From SIG440 sp045647905 (GTDB lineage Bacteria > Bacillota > Clostridia > Monoglobales > Monoglobaceae): DNA of 9,789 bases. The stretch's first letter is position 1. Every line of letters starts with the position of its first letter. The notes under the pieces were generated by a model. It was given only the letters and a program-made list of their open reading frames with translations, ran no database searches and had not been told where the DNA came from. The stretch is from contig JAZRMZ010000017.1 in assembly GCA_045647905.1 (NCBI GenBank), positions 1-9,789 on the forward strand. The letters are read 5' to 3'. A program made the translations under genes and the position numbers. Positions 1 to 6,800 of this stretch are shown piece after piece.

Positions 1-30
1 CAAGTGTCGGTTTTGTGTTTTTGTTATTAT

Positions 31-285
31 AAGATGCTTCGCTTGCGCTCAGCATGACGGCAACAGTAACAATTGTGGGTCATCCTGAGGAAACGAAGTG
101 ATTCGAAGGATTTTAAAGATGCTTCGCTTGCACTCAGCATGACGGCAACAGTAATTATTGAGAGTCATCCTGAGGAAACGAAGTGATTCGAAGGATCTAA
201 AAGAAGCTTCGCTTGCGCTCAGCATGACGGTAACAGTAACAATTGCGGGTCATCCTGAGGGAACGAAGTGATTCGAAGAATCTTT
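31..285. repeat. Tandem array of three 85-bp REP/BIME-like units
   Basis: Three direct copies with an exact 85-bp period start at 31, 116 and 201 and are roughly 90% identical by eye. Each copy has two arms. Arm A (31-58 in copy 1) begins AAGATGCTTCG and ends CTCAGCATGAC. Arm B (79-113) begins GTCATCCTGAG and ends CGAAGGAT. Arm B read in reverse complement is a version of arm A, so the two arms alternate in orientation. Each arm is also its own palindrome: ATGCT (34-38) pairs with AGCAT (51-55), and ATCCT (82-86) pairs with AGGAT (107-111). Arm B holds an inner stem CGAA/TTCG around a GTGA loop (94-105). The array ends 6 bases before the stop codon of the minus-strand mutase gene. Positions 1-30 are a T-rich stretch in which I see no gene. 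The layout matches what is known of REP/BIME repeats; the specific family is not one I can name. Confidence 0.85.
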
Positions 286-291
286 CAATAA

Positions 292-2013
292 TTATTTTAC
301 TATTTCATCAATATCCTTTTTAACAATTTCGGCAATTGCTTCTGCATCCTGGGGAGTTTTTCCGCAGAGGAGGCAGTAAAGCTTGATTTTTGGTTCTGTT
401 CCCGAAGGACGGATGATGAAGTTGTTTTTGTCCTCAAGTTCAAGATAAATTACATTTGATTTGGGGAGGAAAATTTCTTCTGTTTTTCCGCTTTCAAGGT
501 CTGTTCTCACCGATTTGCTGTAATCACGAACTGCAATTACTTTTTTTCCGCCAACGGTTGAGGGTGGATTGCATCTTACATCTTCCATAATTGATTTTAT
601 TTTTTCTATTCCCTCAATGCCTTCCATTGTAACAGAAACAACAAATTCGTTATAATAGCCGTACTTTTTATAAATATTCTGAAGCTGGTCATAGAGGCTG
701 AGACCCATTTCTCTGTAATAAAGAGCCATTTCCGCAACAAGCATTGATGCAACAACGGCATCCTTATCCCTTGCGTATGTTCCGGCTAAACATCCGTAGC
801 TTTCTTCAAAGCCAAAGAGATATGTTCCCACTCCCGTTTCTTCCGATTCCTTAATTTTTTCGCCAATGAACTTGAAGCCCGTGAGAACTTCCTTCATTTC
901 AACACCATAGTTTTTGCAGATTTCACGGGTTATGTCGGTTGTTACGATTGTTTTAACCACATAGCCGTCCTTTGGAAGTGTTCCTGATTTCTGCTTCATG
1001 CTGAGAATATATTCTGTGAGCAAAACACCTGTCTGATTTCCCGTGAGAACAATATATTCACCTGACTTGTCACGGACAAGGATTCCCACACGGTCGGCAT
1101 CGGGGTCTGTTCCGATGATGAGGTCGGCACCGTTTGCCTTTGCAAGTTCAATTGCAATTTTGAAGCCTTCCTTGTTTTCGGGGTTGGGGGATTCAACTGT
1201 TGGAAAATCGCCGTCGGGGTTTTCCTGTTCCTTTACCACAAGAACATTTTCAAAACCTATTCTGTTGAGAATTTTGCGGACGGGCTTGTTTCCTGTTCCG
1301 TGGAAGGGGGTGTAAACAAACTTCAGTTCCTTGCCCTTTTCACGAACAAGTTCGGGGTTCTGACATTGAGCCTGAACATTGTTCAAATATTCTTCTTCAA
1401 CCTCGTCGCCCATAATTTCGATTATGCCAAGGTTCACGCCTTTGTCAAAGTCCATTATCTTTGCTCCGCCAAAAATTGGGGTTTTTTCGATTTCTTCAAG
1501 AACGATTGCAGCAAGGTCGGGGTTCAGCTGTGCGCCGTCGCTTCCGTAAACCTTATATCCGTTGTACTTTGCAGGGTTGTGGCTTGCGGTGATTGCAATT
1601 CCTGCTGTTGTTTTTTTATGTCTGATTGAAAATGAAAGCTCCGGAACGGGCTTCAGTTCTGAAAAAATGTATGCCTTGATTCCGTTTGCCGCAAGAACCG
1701 ATGCCGAAACCTTTGCAAATTCCTGGGATTTGTGGCGGCTGTCATAGGAGATTGCAACGCTGAGAGATTCATCGTTGGGATTTGTTTTTATGAGCTGATT
1801 TGCAAGACCCTGAGTTGCACGGGCAACAATATAATTGTTCATTCTGTTGAGACCCATTCCAATTACACCTCGGAGGCCTGCTGTTCCGAATTCAAGGGAT
1901 TGATAAAATCTGTCCTTTATTTCGGTTTCGTTGTTTTTTATTGCTTCAAGCTCTGCTTTTTCGTTTTCGGTGACATTGGAAAGCCAAAGCTGATATTCTT
2001 TCATGTATTCCAT
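292..2013 (-). CDS. Phosphoglucomutase/phosphomannomutase (alpha-D-phosphohexomutase)
   Basis: The 573-residue product interconverts hexose 1-phosphate and 6-phosphate in the cytoplasm, feeding glycogen, UDP-glucose and cell-envelope sugar synthesis. All four family signatures are visible, numbered from the chosen start: the phosphoserine loop TASHNP (Ser144), the metal-binding loop DPDADR (Asp303, Asp305, Asp307), the sugar-binding loop GFEESYG (from 401), and the phosphate-binding loop RPSGTEP (535-541). The substrate-side motif FGTAGLRG is at 42-49. Length fits the 570-580 residue PgcA/PGM2-like bacterial branch. I chose the ATG at 2011-2013 because AAAGGA lies at a good distance upstream. 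A longer reading to 2088 would add a hydrophobic-looking leader but would run through the promoter. The substrate preference (glucose, mannose or pentose phosphate) cannot be told from sequence alone. It is transcribed away from rpiB and no uridine-run terminator follows it. Confidence 0.95.
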   Translation of the reverse strand: MEYMKEYQLWLSNVTENEKAELEAIKNNETEIKDRFYQSLEFGTAGLRGVIGMGLNRMNNYIVARATQGLANQLIKTNPNDESLSVAISYDSRHKSQEFAKVSASVLAANGIKAYIFSELKPVPELSFSIRHKKTTAGIAITASHNPAKYNGYKVYGSDGAQLNPDLAAIVLEEIEKTPIFGGAKIMDFDKGVNLGIIEIMGDEVEEEYLNNVQAQCQNPELVREKGKELKFVYTPFHGTGNKPVRKILNRIGFENVLVVKEQENPDGDFPTVESPNPENKEGFKIAIELAKANGADLIIGTDPDADRVGILVRDKSGEYIVLTGNQTGVLLTEYILSMKQKSGTLPKDGYVVKTIVTTDITREICKNYGVEMKEVLTGFKFIGEKIKESEETGVGTYLFGFEESYGCLAGTYARDKDAVVASMLVAEMALYYREMGLSLYDQLQNIYKKYGYYNEFVVSVTMEGIEGIEKIKSIMEDVRCNPPSTVGGKKVIAVRDYSKSVRTDLESGKTEEIFLPKSNVIYLELEDKNNFIIRPSGTEPKIKLYCLLCGKTPQDAEAIAEIVKKDIDEIVK

Positions 2014-2020
2014 TTTTAGC

Positions 2021-2027
2021 ATCCTTT
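2021..2027 (-). promoter_or_regulatory. Ribosome binding site of the phosphohexomutase gene
   Basis: Read on the minus strand this is AAAGGAT, with AAAGG ending 9 bases before the ATG at 2013. It decides the start codon: the in-frame ATG inside AGGATG is part of the binding site itself, and the farther one at 2088 lies upstream of the promoter. Confidence 0.75.
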
Positions 2028-2053
2028 CAATGTTTTTCTTTTCTAACAATAAT

Positions 2054-2082
2054 ATTATAACATATATAATATTTTTTGTCAA
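2054..2082 (-). promoter_or_regulatory. Sigma-A-type promoter of the phosphohexomutase gene
   Basis: On the minus strand a perfect TTGACA (2077-2082) and a perfect TATAAT (2054-2059) are separated by exactly 17 bases. This is the consensus housekeeping promoter. Transcription should begin near 2046-2048, giving a leader of about 35 bases before the start codon. No operator-like palindrome is evident. Confidence 0.85.
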
Positions 2083-2087
2083 AAACA

Positions 2088-2116
2088 TTGATATTTGAAA
2101 AAAAATTTGGTATGAT
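2088..2116 (+). promoter_or_regulatory. Sigma-A-type promoter of rpiB
   Basis: TTGATA (2088-2093) and TATGAT (2111-2116) are 17 bases apart, each one base off consensus. Transcription would start near 2122-2124, about 30 bases before the rpiB ATG. The -35 box lies only 5 bases from the -35 box of the opposing promoter, so the two are back to back. Confidence 0.75.
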
Positions 2117-2135
2117 TATGTTAGAATACTATGTC

Positions 2136-2144
2136 AAGGAGAGG
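2136..2144 (+). promoter_or_regulatory. Ribosome binding site of rpiB
   Basis: The site reads AAGGAGAGG. Two nearby in-frame ATGs compete. The one at 2145 abuts the site and is too close, while the one at 2154 has about 9 bases of spacing from the end of the purine run. The latter also gives the usual MxxRIIAIGSDHGG amino terminus of RpiB. Confidence 0.7.
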
Positions 2145-2153
2145 ATGACTGTT

Positions 2154-2603
2154 ATGGAAAAAAGAATAATTGCAATAGGTTCGGATCACGGTGGTGTTAA
2201 TTTGAAAGGAACAATAAAGAAATTTCTTGAATGGAAGGGCTTTGAAGCTGTTGATTTCGGGACTTTTGACAATGCTTCCTGCGATTATCCCGATTATGCC
2301 AAAAAGGTTTGTGATGCGGTGAATAACGGTGAAGCAGAGTGTGGTATTCTTGTTTGCGGAACGGGAATCGGAATGAGTATGGCTGCAAACAAAATCAAAG
2401 GAATCAGAGCGGCTCACGTGACAGATACATACAGCGCAAGAATGACAAAGGAACATAATAATGCAAACGTAATCTGTCTTGGTGAAAGAATTACGGGCTG
2501 TGACTTGGCTCTTGAAATTGTTGGTGCATATCTTGATGCGGAATTTCAGGGCGGAAGACATCAGAATCGCATCGACAAATTCATGGAATTTGAAAAAATC
2601 TAA
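2154..2603 (+). CDS. rpiB: Ribose-5-phosphate isomerase B
   Basis: This 149-residue cytoplasmic enzyme interconverts ribose 5-phosphate and ribulose 5-phosphate in the non-oxidative pentose phosphate pathway. Visible RpiB/LacAB family motifs, in order: IAIGSDHGG at the amino terminus (Asp11, His12), DYPDYA at 44-49, the active-site loop CGTGIGMS from Cys68 (the expected catalytic base), EHNNANV near 100-106 (His101), and the phosphate-binding GGRHQNRIDKF near the carboxyl end (Arg135, His136). The length is exactly typical. The LacA/LacB galactose-6-phosphate isomerases share the fold but occur as a pair in lactose operons, which is not the context here. Allose-6-phosphate isomerase activity cannot be excluded. 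It has its own promoter and diverges from the phosphohexomutase gene. The next gene, ispG, lies 167 bases downstream on the same strand with repeats in between and no clear terminator, so read-through is possible. Confidence 0.95.
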   Translation: MEKRIIAIGSDHGGVNLKGTIKKFLEWKGFEAVDFGTFDNASCDYPDYAKKVCDAVNNGEAECGILVCGTGIGMSMAANKIKGIRAAHVTDTYSARMTKEHNNANVICLGERITGCDLALEIVGAYLDAEFQGGRHQNRIDKFMEFEKI

Positions 2604-2622
2604 AAAATTAAAATGAAGAATT

Positions 2623-2752
2623 TAGATGCTTCGGCTACGCTCAGCATGACGACAAAGAGGCCATCCTGAGAAAGTGATTCGAAAAATCTCAAGATGCATC
2701 ACTTGCGTTCAGCATGACCTTTAACAGTTTTTCTGAAGGTCATCAAGAATCT
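2623..2752. repeat. Two decayed REP/BIME-like units between rpiB and ispG
   Basis: This is the same family as the array at 31-285. The first unit has an arm A with ATGCT (2626-2630) pairing with AGCAT (2643-2647), then only about 10 bases of spacer, then an arm B from ATCCT (2663) to ATCT (2689) whose far stem has decayed. The second unit has an arm A from AAGATGCATC (2691) to CATGAC (2718) and a collapsed arm B, seen as GTCATC (2739-2744) followed by AAGAATCT (2745-2752). ATGACCTT (2714-2721) and AAGGTCAT (2736-2743) form an 8-bp stem with a 14-base loop. No T run follows, so it is not a standard terminator. The repeat ends 5 bases before the AAGGAG of ispG. The rest of the 2604-2770 gap holds nothing else I recognise. 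Confidence 0.8.
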
Positions 2753-2757
2753 GAAAA

Positions 2758-2763
2758 AAGGAG
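2758..2763 (+). promoter_or_regulatory. Ribosome binding site of ispG
   Basis: AAGGAG is placed 7 bases before the ATG at 2771. It settles the start: the reading frame stays open upstream to an ATG at 2714, but that ATG lies inside the repeat and would give a non-homologous leader of 19 residues. Confidence 0.85.
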
Positions 2764-2770
2764 AATCATT

Positions 2771-3826
2771 ATGAAAAATATCCGCAAGGTTAAAATAGGC
2801 AATGTTGAAATCGGCGGCGGAAGACCGGTTGCCATTCAGTCAATGACAACGGCGTATACTGCCGATGTTGAAAAGACTGTTGCACAGATTCACGACCTTG
2901 AAAGAGCGGGTTGTGAGATTATTCGTGTTGCGGTTTCGGACGAGGAATCGGCAAAGGCGATTTATGACATAAAAAACAAAATAAACATTCCTCTTGTGGC
3001 GGATATACATTTTGATTATCGTCTTGCTCTCACCTGTATGGAAAGAGGAATTGACAAAATCCGTATCAACCCCGGAAACATCGGCTCGGAAGACAGGGCA
3101 AGGGCAGTTTGTGAAGAAGCAAAGCGCAGAAATATTCCAATCAGAATCGGCGTCAACGGCGGTTCACTTGAAAAGGAAATTCTTGAAAAATATGGCGAAG
3201 CAACTCCCGAAGCAATGGTTGAATCGGCAATGGGGCACGTGAAGATTCTCGAAAAATACGGGTTTTATGACACGGTGATTTCAATTAAGTCATCGGACGT
3301 GAAAAAGACAATTGCCGCATACCGCCTGGCAAGGGAAACCTTTGATTATCCTCTGCATATCGGTGTTACCGAGGCAGGAACATACAAAAGCGGAATTGTG
3401 AAGTCTTCAATCGGAATCGGTTCGCTTCTTGCTGACGGAATTGGTGAAACAATCAGAGTTTCGCTGACCGATGACCCGGTTCTTGAAGTTGAAGCCGCAA
3501 AGATAATTCTAAAATCCCTTGGTCTTCGTGAAGGCGGAGTTGAGGTTGTTTCATGCCCCACCTGTGCAAGGTGCAGAATCAATCTGATTCCCATTGCAAT
3601 GGAAGTTAACGCACGCCTTGAAAACTGCGATAAAAAGCTGAAGGTTGCGGTTATGGGATGCGTGGTCAACGGCCCCGGTGAGGCAAGGGATGCGGATATT
3701 GGAATTGCAGGTGGCGACGGCTGTGCAATGCTGTTCAAAAAAGGTGAGATTGTTGGGAAAATCCCCGAAGATAAAATTATTGAAACATTGATGAAAGAAA
3801 TTGACAAAATGGAAGGGAACGAATAA
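2771..3826 (+). CDS. ispG: 4-hydroxy-3-methylbut-2-en-1-yl diphosphate synthase (IspG/GcpE)
   Basis: This 351-residue cytoplasmic iron-sulfur enzyme of the MEP (non-mevalonate) isoprenoid pathway reductively opens the ring of methylerythritol cyclodiphosphate to HMBPP. The amino-terminal TIM barrel shows the family start RKVKIGNVEIGG, then PVAIQSMTT, VADIHFDYRLA and IRINPGNIG. The carboxy-terminal part carries the [4Fe-4S] ligands: Cys262 and Cys265 in CPTCARC, Cys297 in GCVVNGPGEA, and Glu304. The spacing equals that of E. coli IspG (C270, C273, C305, E312). There is no inserted extra domain, as expected for the short bacterial form. It ends 3 bases before polC and very probably forms one transcript with it. 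In many Clostridia dxr and rseP precede ispG; here they do not, and rpiB occupies the upstream side. No promoter of its own was identified. Confidence 0.97.
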   Translation: MKNIRKVKIGNVEIGGGRPVAIQSMTTAYTADVEKTVAQIHDLERAGCEIIRVAVSDEESAKAIYDIKNKINIPLVADIHFDYRLALTCMERGIDKIRINPGNIGSEDRARAVCEEAKRRNIPIRIGVNGGSLEKEILEKYGEATPEAMVESAMGHVKILEKYGFYDTVISIKSSDVKKTIAAYRLARETFDYPLHIGVTEAGTYKSGIVKSSIGIGSLLADGIGETIRVSLTDDPVLEVEAAKIILKSLGLREGGVEVVSCPTCARCRINLIPIAMEVNARLENCDKKLKVAVMGCVVNGPGEARDADIGIAGGDGCAMLFKKGEIVGKIPEDKIIETLMKEIDKMEGNE

Positions 3827-3832
3827 GTTTTG
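3811..3832 (+). promoter_or_regulatory. Translation start region of polC (TTG start, coupled to ispG)
   Basis: GGAAGGGAA (3811-3819) lies inside the last codons of ispG, and the likely TTG start is at 3830-3832, only 3 bases after the ispG stop. No in-frame ATG exists before about codon 159, and starting there would delete the amino-terminal domain. The long spacing and rare start codon suggest modest initiation that depends on ribosomes finishing ispG; that last point is inference. Confidence 0.7.
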
Positions 3833-6800
3833 GCAGGAATACTTGACGTATTTGACAAGGTGACGGTTTTGAACGACTTTGCTGAAGTCCTTGAAAACAC
3901 GGAGGTTATTGACTTTTTTGTTGATATAAAGAACAAGGGAATCCGTGTTGAAATCGGCTCGGAGCAGTTGATTTCAAAAACAGAGCTTTTTGCTTTTTCG
4001 GAGCAGGTGAAATCGGTTTACGGACTCAGTGACCTTGAAATAAAAGTGAAATACAAAAGTCTGGAGTTTTCTGAAAAGTATTACAGAAACCTCCTTGTTT
4101 CGCTGTTCAAAAAATGCAGCATTTGCAAGGCGTTTCTTGTGGCAAGCAGCGGCGAGCTTCAGGGTGATGTGCTGAAAATCAAAAATGTCAAGTGCGGAAA
4201 AGATATTCTTGAAAAGAACAAATGTTCATCCATCCTGAAGGAAATAATCAGTTATGAGCTTGACAGACCAATTTCTGTTGAGATTGAAGCGGATTGTGTT
4301 GATATGGATGCATACACAACCGCAAAGGAAGAACGCATAACCGCACTGAGCAAAAAGGCGGCGGAGGTTGTTCCAAAGAAGAAGGAAGAAGCACCCAAAA
4401 ACGAGGAAACGGGCGAGCCTCTGACTGTTGGCTGTATTTACGGAAAGCCCATAACCGAAGATATTGTGAATATGGTTGAGCTTCGTGCAGGGATGGGAAT
4501 TTGCGCTGTTCACGGCGAGGTTATTGACGTTGAAATCCGTGAAATCAACAAGGAAGGAAAGCTCATGTATATTGCCGTGAATTTTGACATCGGTGACGAC
4601 ACATGGGCAGTTACCTGTGAGATTTTCGGCAAGGCAGAGCAGGTGAAAAGAATTTTGCCCGCCATGGTTGCAGGAAATATTTTTACTGTTCGTGGCGATT
4701 ATAACTACGACGAGCGTGCAAGGTGCGAAAAAATGAAGGTTCTTTCAATTGAGCTTTGCAACAAGCCCGGAATCCGTATGGACACCGCTGAAGAAAAGCG
4801 TGTTGAATTGCATCTTCACACAAAAATGAGTGCAAAGGATGCCATAACCGCACCTGCAGATTTGATTAACCGTGCGGCAAAGTGGGGACACAAGGCAATT
4901 GCCATAACCGACCACGGCGTTGCTCAGGCGTTTCCCGAAGCCTTGAAAACTCTCGGAAAAATCCGAAAGGGCGGTCAGGACTTCAAGGTTATTTACGGCA
5001 CGGAGGGCTATTTTGTCAACGACCTTCCCCTTGGTGTTGACACCGTTCCAAAGAGCTATAAAGACGGAATATACATAGTTTTTGATATAGAAACAACGGG
5101 GCTGAGCCCCGAAACCGAAACCATAACCGAAATCGGCGGCGTGAAGATTATGGACGGCGAAATTGTTAACACTTTTTCAAAGCTCATTAATCCCCAAAGA
5201 CCAATTCCGCCCAATATTTCGGAATTGACGGGCATTACTGACGAAATGGTTGCGGATAAACCGAACATTGATGAAATTTTACCTGAATTCATTAACTTCT
5301 GCGGAAAGCTCAATCACGTTAAAAATATAGTTGTGGCACATAATGCAAAGTTTGACGTGAGCTTTATCAAGGCAGAGGTTGAAAGATATAACCAAAGGCA
5401 CGAGGATGCGCCCCTTGAATTTGATTCATATCCCGTTATGGACACCATTGACTTATCAAAGGAGCTTTTTCCGCAGGAAAAGAGCCACAAATTGAATCTG
5501 ATGTGTGAACGGCTTGGGGTTTCCCTTGAAAATCATCACCGTGCACTGGACGATGCAACCGCCACGGCAGAGGCATTGATAAAAATGCTTCAGATGAAAG
5601 AGGAAAGGGAGTCTGACCTTGACAATACGTGGACAATTGACAAAAATGAGGAATTTTTGAAAAATCCTTATAAGCATATTATAATTCTTGCCAAAAACGA
5701 AATCGGGCTGAAAAATATGTACAAGCTCATTTCGTGGTCAAACTTGAAATATTTTTATAAAAGACCAAGAATCCCAAAGAGTGTTTTGGCAAGATACCGT
5801 GAGGGCTTGATTATCGGAAGTGCCTGCGAGCAGGGCGAGCTTTATGTTGCCGTGAAGGAAGGCAGGTCTGACGAGGAGCTTCGCAAAATTGCCGAGTTTT
5901 ATGATTATCTCGAAATTCAACCCTTGGGCAACAATGAATTTATGATTCGCAACGGTGATGTTCCCGATAAGGAAGCCCTGATGAATTTCAACCGGAAAAT
6001 TGTTGAGCTGGGTGAAGAAATGGGAAAACCTGTTGTTGCCACCTGCGATGTTCATTTTATGGACCCGTCGGACGAGCTTTACAGACGTGTTTTGCAGGGT
6101 GCTCAGGGCTACGGCGATGCGGATTTGCAGGCGCCCCTTTATTTCAGAACAACAGAAGAAATGCTTGAGGAGTTTGCATACCTTGGCAGAAACAAGGCGT
6201 ATGAGGTTGTGGTCAAGAACACAAATCTCATTGCGGATATGATTGAAGACTTTGAACCCCTCAAGGGCGGCACATACAACCCCTCAATTGAAAACTGTGA
6301 GCAGGATTTGGAGGATATGTGCCACGCAAAGGCATATCGTGAATACGGTGACGACCTTCCCGACATTGTAAAGGAAAGAATGGACAGAGAGCTTGGATGT
6401 ATTTTGCGTTATGGATATGCGGTTATGTATATGATTGCTCACAAGCTTGTTAAGAAGTCAAACGAAGCCGGGTATCTTGTTGGTTCCCGTGGTTCGGTTG
6501 GTTCATCCTTTGCGGCGTATCTTTCGGGGATAACCGAGGTTAATGCCCTTGCGCCCCATTATATTTGCCGAAAGTGCAAGCACAGTGAGTTTTTCACCAA
6601 GGGCGAATATAACATCGGAATTGATATGCCCGACAAAAACTGTCCCGTTTGCGGCGAGAAGCTCCACAAGGACGGGTTCAACATTCCCTTTGAAACCTTC
6701 CTTGGGTTCAAGGGCGACAAGGTTCCCGATATTGACCTCAACTTTTCGGGGGAATATCAGGCAACGGCTCACAAGTACGTTGGTGAGCTCTTTGGTGATG

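Noticed and set aside
31..285. Regularly spaced repeats that could suggest a CRISPR array
   Set aside because: The stretches between the palindromes are also repeated from unit to unit, so there are no unique spacers. The arms alternate in orientation and no cas gene is present.
2014..2088. Longer mutase reading frame with a hydrophobic amino terminus resembling a signal or membrane segment
   Set aside because: The added segment runs across a perfect promoter and the ribosome binding site, and the enzyme family is cytoplasmic and begins near the MKEYQLW segment.
2714..2770. Upstream ATG extending ispG by 19 residues
   Set aside because: It lies inside the decayed repeat, has no binding site of its own, and the ATG at 2771 has a perfect AAGGAG and the normal family start.
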